A DNA stretch of 22,879 nt from Gudongella sp964607545 (GTDB lineage: Bacteria > Bacillota > Clostridia > Tissierellales > Tissierellaceae). Made by a program: the position numbers and the translations under genes. Below are positions 16,662 to 22,879 of this stretch, one piece after another. Under the pieces are notes generated by a model that was not told the origin of the DNA, searched no databases, and saw only the letters and a list, made by a program, of their open reading frames with translations. Position 1 is the stretch's first letter, and the number at the start of each line of letters is the position of its first letter. The stretch is from the NCBI GenBank assembly GCA_964607545.1, contig CAZSLV010000026.1:1-22879 (forward strand). Reading direction: 5' to 3'.

Positions 16662-17615
16662 ATGTCCTTTTCATCCTCAACAAAAAATGAGCTTTCTAGA
16701 CTTGAGATTGAAAACGATTGCTGTTTATTGGCAGAACTTGCAGCTTTAGTAAGAACAAATGGTTCAGTTCAAATAAGCGGGATGCAAAGTATAAATATAA
16801 GGTTTACAACTGAGAATGCAGCTATAGCAAGGCGTATATTTTCTATACTAAAGCTCTTATATAGCTCAGAAGTAGAGGTTATGGTAAGAAGAAACAAACA
16901 ATTAAAAAAGAATAACACTTATTTAATAGCTGTTATAGACAAGGATATATCAAGTAAAATATTAACAGATGTTGGTTATATTAAGGATGATAAGAGCAAT
17001 TTATACAACCCTAACTATAGGGTGCCCAAAGAAATTGTTAAAAAAAGATGTTGTAAGAGGTCTTTTATAAGGGGTTCCTTCCTTGGGGGAGGGTCTATAA
17101 CAAACCCAGAGAGGACTTATCACTTAGAATTTGTCACAAATAGGGAAGAACATGCTAGGAGTTTAAGAGATATTATAAATTCCTTTGGTTTAGGTTCAAA
17201 GATTATTCAAAGAAAAGAAAGCTTTGTAGTTTATATAAAAGAGGCTGAACAAATAGTGGACCTTCTTAATATTATTGGAGCCCACCAAGCCCTACTTAAG
17301 CTCGAAGATATAAGGGTATTGAAGGAAGTAAGAAACAATATAAATAGACTAGTAAATTGTGAAACAGCAAACCTTGGCAAAACCATTGATGCTTCTATAA
17401 GGCAAATAGAAGGGATTAAACTTATACAAGAAAAGATGGGATTGAATAAGTTGCCAGATAACTTAAGGGAGGTTGCTGAAGTAAGACTAGCTTATCCGGA
17501 CTCTAGCTTAAAGGAAATTGGAGAATTATTAAACCCCTCAATTGGAAAGTCTGGAGTTAACCATAGGTTTAGAAAAATTGAAGAGATAGCACAAGAATTG
17601 AAAGGAGGAGAATAA
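16662..17615 (+). CDS. whiA: DNA-binding protein WhiA
   Basis: WhiA combines a degenerate LAGLIDADG homing-endonuclease fold (about 1-220) with a C-terminal helix-turn-helix. It regulates sporulation in Streptomyces and affects cell division and chromosome segregation in Bacillus. Seen here: MSFSSSTKNELSRLE at the start, CCKRSFIRGSFLGGGSITNPERTYHLEF in the LAGLIDADG part and LPDNLREVAEVRLAYPDSSLKEIGELLNPSIGKSGVNHRFRKI at the C-terminus. The length of 317 residues is normal. The adjacent ptsH start follows directly after its stop. In many Firmicutes whiA follows yvcK directly; here two genes intervene. Confidence 0.96.
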   Translation: MSFSSSTKNELSRLEIENDCCLLAELAALVRTNGSVQISGMQSINIRFTTENAAIARRIFSILKLLYSSEVEVMVRRNKQLKKNNTYLIAVIDKDISSKILTDVGYIKDDKSNLYNPNYRVPKEIVKKRCCKRSFIRGSFLGGGSITNPERTYHLEFVTNREEHARSLRDIINSFGLGSKIIQRKESFVVYIKEAEQIVDLLNIIGAHQALLKLEDIRVLKEVRNNINRLVNCETANLGKTIDASIRQIEGIKLIQEKMGLNKLPDNLREVAEVRLAYPDSSLKEIGELLNPSIGKSGVNHRFRKIEEIAQELKGGE

Positions 17616-17879
17616 ATGATTTCAAAAACAATAAAATTAAACAATCCAGATGGACTTCATGCAAGGCCAGCAGCCTTATTTGTTAAGAAGGCTAATGGAT
17701 TTCAAAGTGAATTAGAAATTAGGTCAGGAGATAGAAGGGTTGATGGCAAGAGTATAATAGGGATTATGTCCTTGGGGGCCTTTCATGGTGAAACCATTAC
17801 CCTAACAGCCATGGGGGTAGACGAAGAGGAAATGATTGAACAATTATCAGAACTTATTAGCCAAGGTTTTGGCATATAA
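17616..17879 (+). CDS. ptsH: HPr phosphocarrier protein
   Basis: This 87-residue protein is the phosphocarrier of the sugar phosphotransferase system. His15 in GLHARPAA accepts phosphate from enzyme I. Ser46 in VDGKSIIGIMSLG is the target of HPr kinase, whose gene is at 6730. Presence of His15 argues for HPr rather than Crh, which has lost it. It begins immediately after the whiA stop, with AGGAG inside the whiA end as ribosome site. No enzyme I gene adjoins it, which is common when ptsH follows whiA in Clostridia. Confidence 0.93.
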   Translation: MISKTIKLNNPDGLHARPAALFVKKANGFQSELEIRSGDRRVDGKSIIGIMSLGAFHGETITLTAMGVDEEEMIEQLSELISQGFGI

Positions 17880-17891
17880 ATAGGAGGAGAA

Positions 17892-18278
17892 ATGAAAAAT
17901 ATTATAATTACAAATAACCCTGGGGTCAGGGATAAGTTTAAAGATACTTTTAATATAGAATTTTTAGAGGACAAGTCATATATGGATGTCCTATACTATA
18001 CCAGGGACTTTATACATAAGGGCCACGAACTTTTAACCCACCCCTTATCTGGATCAATAAAACCAAATGAGACCCCCTATAAGTCTATTATGGTAGGTTC
18101 TAAGTTAGGAGATTTAGATGAATCTGGCCTTAAAATACTTGAAGAAAGCATCCAGACAGGCCTTAAATTTACTCAAGATAAAAAAACTCCAAACTGGACA
18201 GAAAGAGTTTTAGAAGACTTTAGGGTTATAGATTTATCCTTGATGGAAAATGTAATTGATAGGTTAGGGCATAGGTAA
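17892..18278 (+). CDS. grdX: GrdX family protein
   Basis: This 128-residue protein has the GrdX pattern as I recall it from glycine/sarcosine reductase operons: an N-terminal KNIIITNNPGVRDKF, then YMDVLYYTRDFIHKGHELLTHPLSGSIKPNETPYKSI in the centre and TPNWTERVLEDFRVIDLSL near the end. GrdX is found with Stickland glycine, sarcosine or betaine reductase genes; its biochemical role is not established. Here it stands apart from any grd gene, as the last member of the nudix-whiA-ptsH run, with AGGAGG 12 bases after ptsH. Identification is by motif memory, without a search. Confidence 0.75.
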   Translation: MKNIIITNNPGVRDKFKDTFNIEFLEDKSYMDVLYYTRDFIHKGHELLTHPLSGSIKPNETPYKSIMVGSKLGDLDESGLKILEESIQTGLKFTQDKKTPNWTERVLEDFRVIDLSLMENVIDRLGHR

Positions 18279-18279
18279 T

Positions 18280-18308
18280 GTCTTCTCAAAAAACAGAGAA
18301 GACTTTTT
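18280..18308 (+). terminator. Rho-independent terminator after grdX
   Basis: GTCTTCTC (18280-18287) pairs perfectly with GAGAAGAC (18296-18303) around an eight-base loop and is followed by five T residues, two bases after the stop codon. Confidence 0.92.
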
Positions 18309-18364
18309 CTTGTGCTATGCCTTCCATAATTTAAATAAATTACCCAAAAATCTCTTTTATTATG

Positions 18365-18373
18365 TGATAAAAT
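18365..18373 (+). promoter_or_regulatory. Extended -10 promoter for dnaE
   Basis: TG-A-TAAAAT is an extended -10 element about 30 bases upstream of the dnaE ATG. No good -35 is visible. It lies after the grdX terminator, so dnaE probably has its own transcript. Confidence 0.45.
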
Positions 18374-18401
18374 TAGTATATATTTGTTAAGGAGTGAAAC
18401 A

Positions 18402-20051
18402 ATGACTGACAAAGGGTTTACACATTTACATGTCCATACTGAATATAGCCTCTTAGATGGGTCAATTAGAATACCTGAATTAATTAACAGGACCAAGGAA
18501 TTGGGCATGGATTCTGTGGCTATTACTGACCATGGGGCCATGTTCGGTGTTGTTCAATTTTACAAACAAGCAGTTAAGGCAGGTATAAAACCTATTATTG
18601 GGGTGGAAGTTTATGTTGCCATAAATAAGCACACCGATAAAGAACAAAAGGATAAGGGGCAATATCATTTGGTCCTTTTGGCTGAAAATGACATAGGTTA
18701 TAGGAATTTAATGAAGCTTGTATCAAAGGCCTATGTTGATGGGTTTTATTATAAACCAAGGATAGACTTAGAAGTTTTAGAAGAATACAAGGAAGGTATA
18801 ATAGGCTTGTCAGCTTGTCTTGGAGGAGAGATTCAAAGAAAGATTTTAAACGGAGACTTAGAAGGGGCAAGGGAAGCAGCAACTAGGTATGATGAAATAC
18901 TAGGTAAAAACAACTTCTTCTTAGAACTTCAAAATCATGGCCTTAGCGAGCAAAAGCTTGTTAACAAGGAGTTAAGAATTTTAAGCAAAGACCTACAAAT
19001 ACCCCTTGTTGCAACTAATGATGTTCATTACTTAAATAAATCAGATGCAAAAGTCCATGAGGTTTTACTTTGCGTACAAACAGGCAAAACCATTGTGGAT
19101 GAGGAAAGAATGAAGTTTCCTAGTGATGAGTTTTATATTAAATCAAAAGAAGAAATGGCTGAATTATTTCCACAAGATTTAAAAGCCTTAGCAAATACTC
19201 AAAAAATTGCTGATAGGTGTAATGTAACCATGGACTTTAATACCCTCCACCTTCCAAGTTACGATGTCCCAAGTGGCTACACCAATGAATCTTATCTAAG
19301 GGAATTATGCTTAATAGGACTAGAGAATAGGTATGGAGACCTTAGTGAAAATATTAAGGATAGGTTTGAGTATGAATTTAAAACTATAGTACAAATGGGT
19401 TATATAGATTACTTTTTAATCGTCTGGGACTTTATTAAGTACTCTAGAGATAATAATATTATGGTTGGTCCAGGCAGGGGGTCTGCTGCTGGTAGCATTA
19501 TATCCTATGCCTTAAATATTATAGATATTGACCCCCTTGAGTACGGCTTATTATTTGAAAGGTTTTTAAACCCTGAGAGGGTTTCTATGCCAGATATAGA
19601 TATAGATTTTTGCTATGAAAGAAGAGAAGAAGTAATTCAATATGTTATTAAGAAGTATGGGTCTGATAGGGTAGCACAAATTGCAACCTTTGGAACTATG
19701 GCTGCAAGGGGGGCAATTAGGGATGTGGGCAGGGCAATTAATATGCCTTATGGAGAGGTAGATTATATAGCAAAGCAAATACCCACTGAGCTAGGTATAA
19801 CGATAAAAAGAGCCCTAGAGATTAACAAGACCCTAAATCAAGAGTACGAGGAGAATCCCGAAGTAAAACAGCTTATTGACTATGCTATGGCTGTTGAAGG
19901 CCTACCCAGACATACTTCAACCCACGCAGCAGGTGTAGTTATATCAAAAGAACCAATAACTAACTACGCCCCCTTGTTAAAGAACAATGAAGCTATAACA
20001 ACCCAATTTACTATGTTAGAATTAGAAGAATTGGGCTTGTTGAAAATGGAC
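18402..20051 (+). CDS. dnaE: DNA polymerase III alpha subunit, 5' exon interrupted by a group II intron
   Basis: DnaE-type replicative polymerase. The exon encodes 550 residues of a protein normally near 1150. The N-terminal PHP domain has THLHVHTEYSLLDG and AITDHGAMFG. The palm has GPGRGSAAGS, then PDIDIDF with catalytic Asp398 and Asp400, and HTSTHAAGVVIS, ending TMLELEELGLLKMD. Asp550 corresponds to the third catalytic Asp (Escherichia coli Asp555 in KFDFLGLR; the spacing of 150 against 152 fits). After GAC the frame enters an intron and meets a stop at 20067-20069, so unspliced RNA gives a truncated, inactive protein. ATG 18402 has AAGGAG seven bases upstream; a TTG at 18384 is in frame but unlikely. 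The 3' exon lies beyond the window. Confidence 0.95.
20045..20051 (+). other. IBS1, intron-binding site in the dnaE exon
   Basis: AATGGAC, the last seven exon bases, is exactly complementary to GTCCATT at 20558-20564 inside a loop of the intron. This is the expected IBS1-EBS1 pairing that defines the 5' splice site. Confidence 0.8.
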
Positions 20052-20130
20052 GTGCGAATTGTTCGCTAACGAAACACTCCAGAGATGGAAACAAGTTAGC
20101 GGAACGAGGAAATGAAATATTGGAGTACAG

Positions 20131-20177
20131 TTGGTACAAAAGTGGCCAGAGCCCGCCTGCTGGAAAAGATAAAGTAA
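20131..20177 (+). repeat. Intron internal direct repeat, copy 1
   Basis: Starts TTGGTACAAAAGTGG; 40 of 47 bases match the copy 221 bases downstream. It includes the mini-hairpin GGC-CAGA-GCC. Similarity begins a little upstream with ATGAAATAT at 20112-20120. Confidence 0.85.
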
Positions 20178-20351
20178 AGAACTTGTTTAACTATTAGTTT
20201 GATATAGAGTGGTGAAATTCCACTTGAGGAATAAATGTCGATATTCCTACCCTGAGACTCCGACATGCTATTTAGCCTTAATACTAAATGGTATGAAGCT
20301 CGGTAAAGTCGGCTGAAAAGAAACCTACATGGATGAAATATATAAGTAAAA

Positions 20352-20398
20352 TTGGTACAAAAGTGGTTAGAACCCGCCTGTTTGAAAGTATAAAGTAA
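20352..20398 (+). repeat. Intron internal direct repeat, copy 2
   Basis: Second copy of the motif at 20131-20177, at a constant offset of 221 bases. Its mini-hairpin reads GGT-TAGA-ACC, so one base pair has changed from C-G to T-A with pairing kept. ATGAAATAT recurs upstream at 20333-20341. Confidence 0.85.
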
Positions 20399-20544
20399 GA
20401 AATATGGTGACAAAGTAAGTCGGGGGTCCTTAAGATGAAAATCTTTAAAAAATAATATGCTTACCCACCAGGAACTGTCGTATGAAAGGCTCGTGATTTA
20501 AGACCTCATTGAAAAATGGGTGGTCCCTATCGGGAAACTAATCG

Positions 20545-20574
20545 TAGTAGTATTATTGTCCATTGAGACTACTA
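20545..20574 (+). other. EBS1 stem-loop of the group II intron
   Basis: TAGTAGT (20545-20551) pairs with ACTACTA (20568-20574). The 16-base loop displays GTCCATT (20558-20564), complementary over all seven bases to the end of the dnaE exon. This stem-loop form is usual for EBS1 in domain I. Confidence 0.8.
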
Positions 20575-20917
20575 TTTTTATCGCATAGACGATATTAGTT
20601 CTGATTCCATTCGACTAAAGGAAAAAAGAACGATTAGCGGGTTAAAGACAGAAGCTAAGTTATTATAATAAAGGATAAAACTAATGGAACAATTGAACCT
20701 TGGAAGAAAATGTTAAGGCAGTTAAGTGCTGATGTTTCTAATAAGTAGGAAATGACTTATGAATTCAGGGGGCAGCAGCCCGTAGTACCAGTGAAGATGG
20801 TGATAAGCCATTGGAGGGAAGGGGCATAGTCGTGAATAGAATATTGTAAGAACAGTTTAATTGTTAAGGTAGCCGTTGAGCGAAACGAACTAACCAAAAT
20901 AAAGTGTCACAGAGGTG

Positions 20918-22783
20918 ATGCCATTGGGGACAAAACTTAACAAGGTTCCGTCGAATGAGGCAGAACTTAATAAACTCTTACAAGACATTTATTTGAAGGC
21001 AAAGGAAAACTATGAAAGTGACATTGAGAGCAACTTCACAGGTATCCTGGAAATCATAACATCAGAAGCCAACATAGTTACATCAATTCATAAAATCAAG
21101 GCCAATAAAGGCAGTCATACTGCTGGTGTTGATGATAAGGAGATTGATGACTACTTGGATAAAGGGTTTGACGAGGTTATAGAAATTGTGCGAACGAAAT
21201 TATATAACTACAAGCCCGATATGGTGCGTAGGGTATGGATACCGAAACCTGGTAAGTCCGAAAAAAGACCACTTGGAATTCCAACAATTGTTGATAGGAT
21301 AATCCAAGAATGTGTGAGAAATGTTATCGAGCCAATTGCAGAAGCCCAGTTTTTTGAACATTCATACGGTTTCAGACCAATGAGGTCAGCGGATATGGCG
21401 ATAGCAAGAATCAAGCGCATAAACTTCACTGCTAAATGTTATTGGGTCGTTGAAGGAGATATAAAAGGCTTCTTTGACAACATAGACCATAATACAATGA
21501 TAAATAGCTTATGGAATCTTGGAATCAGGGATAAGCGAGTGCTTAGCATCATTAAGCAAATGCTAAAATCTGGAGTTATGGATGACTGTAGTAGAAGTGA
21601 ATTAGGAACCCCACAGGGAGGAATAATTTCACCACTGCTTGCAAACATCTATCTAAACCGATTCGATAATTTTATGACAGGTGATTTTGAAAGGAAGAAA
21701 CTCAAAAGGCCACATTCCAGAAGAGATGGTGAGATATCAGCAATGAGAAATCACAGCAATCTCAAAACTTGTTATTATGTCAGATATGCAGATGACTGGG
21801 TTATCCTAACAGATAACAAAGAAGATGCAGAAAGACTAAAGTTTAAAGCAAAAAGGTATCTACATGATACTTTGAAGCTTGATTTATCTGAGGAAAAGAC
21901 ATTGATAACCAATGTTAGTAGTAAACCCATTAAATTCTTAGGGGTCGAAATCCGAATGGTAAAGAAAAATGGACGATGGGTTAATAAGGTTTCACCCGAT
22001 AGTGAAAGATTCAAAAGGAAAATGAAAGATTTAAGCCGAGAAATATTCTATATCAGAAAAACATCTGCATTAGATATTGATAGGCTTATCGAAAACATTA
22101 ACCGAGTAAATTCAATCATTGTGGGGCTTATCAATTATTATAGTATGTGTGACCAAATTAGTTTAGCGGTTCGAAAACATGCATGGTTGTTAAAATATAC
22201 AGCCTATAAATCGCTTAAACGATATGGGGGTCAATGGATTAGAGCAAACGAAGTTTCAAATCTTATTGGATTGCATTATGGGCATAAAGCACATATACCA
22301 GCAATTAAATATAAAGGTATGTATATTGGAATCACTGATATAAATTTTGCCAAATGGAATAATCCACAATGCAAAAATCAGAATGAAACACCATATACGC
22401 CTGAAGGTAGGAAACTTTATAACAAAAGGATGAGAAAAAAGGGATTGAGAGTGCGAACGGATGAGGTGAATTCGACAGCACATGCATTCTACATTAGAAT
22501 GAGTAAAATCCCAATATACAACTTCGAATACTTTATGAACAGACCATACACATACAACAGAGACAAGGGGAAATGTAAAATTTGCGGAGGATATGTTGAA
22601 CCAAACGAAGCAAGATTTCACCATGTTGACAAGAAGTTGCCCAGTAACAAAATAAACAAAGTGAAGAATTTAATCACAGTACACCAATATTGTCACGATT
22701 TAATTCATAGTAATACAGAGCCAACAAGTCTGTCAGAAAAAACATTAAAAAATATTGCGAAATATCGCATGAAATTAAACTAA
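20918..22783 (+). CDS. ltrA: Group II intron-encoded reverse transcriptase/maturase with HNH endonuclease
   Basis: This 621-residue intron-encoded protein helps splicing and mediates retrohoming. RT motifs in order: VWIPKPGKSEKRPLGIPTIVDRIIQ, FEHSYGFRPMRSA, VVEGDIKGFFDNIDH, GTPQGGIISPLLANIYL, YADD at 290-293 and IKFLGVEI. The maturase (X) domain follows (VGLINYYSMC to KHAWLLKYTAYKSLKRYG). The C-terminus has an HNH nuclease: CKIC from Cys553, FHHVDKKLPSN, NLITVHQYCHDLIH. No key residue is missing, so it looks functional. Start options are ATG 20918 and TTG 20924; the TTG is better spaced from AGAGGTG (20911-20917) and gives the family-like MGTKLNKV. It ends in domain IV, 54 bases before domain V. 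Confidence 0.96.
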   Translation: MPLGTKLNKVPSNEAELNKLLQDIYLKAKENYESDIESNFTGILEIITSEANIVTSIHKIKANKGSHTAGVDDKEIDDYLDKGFDEVIEIVRTKLYNYKPDMVRRVWIPKPGKSEKRPLGIPTIVDRIIQECVRNVIEPIAEAQFFEHSYGFRPMRSADMAIARIKRINFTAKCYWVVEGDIKGFFDNIDHNTMINSLWNLGIRDKRVLSIIKQMLKSGVMDDCSRSELGTPQGGIISPLLANIYLNRFDNFMTGDFERKKLKRPHSRRDGEISAMRNHSNLKTCYYVRYADDWVILTDNKEDAERLKFKAKRYLHDTLKLDLSEEKTLITNVSSKPIKFLGVEIRMVKKNGRWVNKVSPDSERFKRKMKDLSREIFYIRKTSALDIDRLIENINRVNSIIVGLINYYSMCDQISLAVRKHAWLLKYTAYKSLKRYGGQWIRANEVSNLIGLHYGHKAHIPAIKYKGMYIGITDINFAKWNNPQCKNQNETPYTPEGRKLYNKRMRKKGLRVRTDEVNSTAHAFYIRMSKIPIYNFEYFMNRPYTYNRDKGKCKICGGYVEPNEARFHHVDKKLPSNKINKVKNLITVHQYCHDLIHSNTEPTSLSEKTLKNIAKYRMKLN

Positions 22784-22837
22784 TCAACTCTGACAATATT
22801 CGAAAGTAGTTCACCGAAGACTACTGTTTACGATGGA

Positions 22838-22871
22838 ACGCTGTGTGCGGTGAAAGTCGCACGCACAGTGT
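22838..22871 (+). ncRNA. Group II intron domain V
   Basis: This 34-base hairpin is the catalytic core. The lower stem pairs 22838-22845 with 22864-22871, with the catalytic triad CGC at 22839-22841 including the typical G-U pair. A two-base CG bulge (22862-22863), an upper stem and a GAAA loop (22852-22855) complete the domain V form. The triad is CGC rather than the more common AGC. Confidence 0.92.
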
Positions 22872-22879
22872 GAAGGAGG

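Larger units (their letters stand above)
20052..20914 (+). ncRNA. Group II intron ribozyme, domains I to III
   Basis: This 863-base stretch has no protein-coding frame and is the catalytic scaffold. Near its start GTTCGCTAAC (20061-20070) pairs with GTTAGC-G-GAAC (20095-20105, one bulged base), a basal domain I stem. The EBS1 loop is at 20552-20567 on stem TAGTAGT/ACTACTA. TTTAAC (20186-20191) may be EBS2, pairing with GTTGAA (20039-20044) with one G-U. The block around 20855-20895, with GTAGCCGTTGAGCGAAACG, looks like the domain III region. A 47-base motif occurs twice (20131, 20352). Domain borders are approximate. Confidence 0.85.
20052..22879 (+). mobile_element. Group II intron in dnaE, 3' end outside the window
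   Basis: The element begins with GTGCG (consensus GUGYG) exactly at the point where the DnaE similarity stops. It is a self-splicing ribozyme and retroelement: an RNA scaffold (20052-20914), an intron-encoded reverse transcriptase in domain IV (20918-22783), domain V (22838-22871) and the first bases after it. The domain VI branch-point helix and the 3' splice site should follow shortly but are cut off. Orientation is the same as dnaE, as needed for splicing. The IEP uses CGA, CGC and CGT arginine codons that are rare in the surrounding genes, suggesting horizontal arrival. Class assignment (perhaps a bacterial class B or related type) was not possible by eye. Confidence 0.95.

Noticed and set aside
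18384..18401. Upstream TTG start for dnaE
   Set aside because: ATG 18402 has AAGGAG seven bases upstream and gives the family-typical N-terminus; the TTG precedes that ribosome site.
20041..20069. dnaE as a nonsense or frameshift pseudogene, or a split-intein gene
   Set aside because: The stop at 20067 lies inside a recognisable group II intron starting at GTGCG 20052. No intein-type Cys start or splicing blocks follow the exon, and EBS1 pairs with the exon end.
20131..20398. CRISPR-like or insertion sequence repeat
   Set aside because: There are only two diverged copies inside ribozyme sequence, without regular spacers, terminal inverted repeats or a transposase.
20096..20413. Minus-strand frame across intron domain I
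   Set aside because: It lies over the structured ribozyme RNA, includes the internal repeat and shows no protein family features.

Overview
The window looks like a low-GC, strictly anaerobic member of the Firmicutes, most likely of the Clostridia/Tissierellia type. Evidence: HPr kinase with HPr, WhiA, RapZ and YvcK homologues, a single-chain pyruvate:ferredoxin oxidoreductase, a GrdX-family gene typical of Stickland (glycine reductase) fermenters, strong AGGAGG ribosome binding sites, frequent TTG and GTG starts, and heavy use of AGG/AGA arginine codons. The species cannot be named from the sequence alone.

Layout. 1-156 is the 3' end of an SRAP (abasic-site processing) gene. 233-2641 is a polar amino acid ABC transporter (binding lipoprotein, permease, ATPase) with a possible small leader ORF. 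2840-7668 carries a pepP-type aminopeptidase, uvrC (apparently starting at ATT), a PspC-domain protein and hprK. 7828-11352 is a large PFOR gene with its own promoter and an unusual leader hairpin. 11522-15059 is the murB / PHP / rapZ / yvcK cluster. An M42 peptidase (minus strand) and a Nudix hydrolase follow, then whiA, ptsH and a grdX homologue, with a terminator at 18280-18308.

From 18402 the replicative polymerase gene dnaE runs in frame for exactly 550 codons. It is then interrupted by a group II intron that starts at 20052 and continues past the window end. The intron begins GTGCG, and its EBS1 loop can pair over seven bases with the last seven bases of the exon. An intact reverse transcriptase/maturase/HNH protein is encoded at 20918-22783, and domain V lies at 22838-22871. 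The insertion falls directly after the codon for what should be the third catalytic aspartate of the polymerase (KMD | expected FLG), in phase 0, so full-length DnaE would depend on splicing. The intron RNA also holds a 221-nt-offset internal duplication whose two copies preserve a small hairpin through a compensatory C-G to T-A change.

Gene cooperation: HprK (6730) and HPr (17616, with His15 and Ser46) form the carbon-signalling pair of Firmicutes. YvcK, RapZ, MurB and WhiA link cell-wall synthesis and central metabolism. PFOR, the amino acid transporter, the peptidases and GrdX fit an amino-acid- and peptide-fermenting anaerobe.
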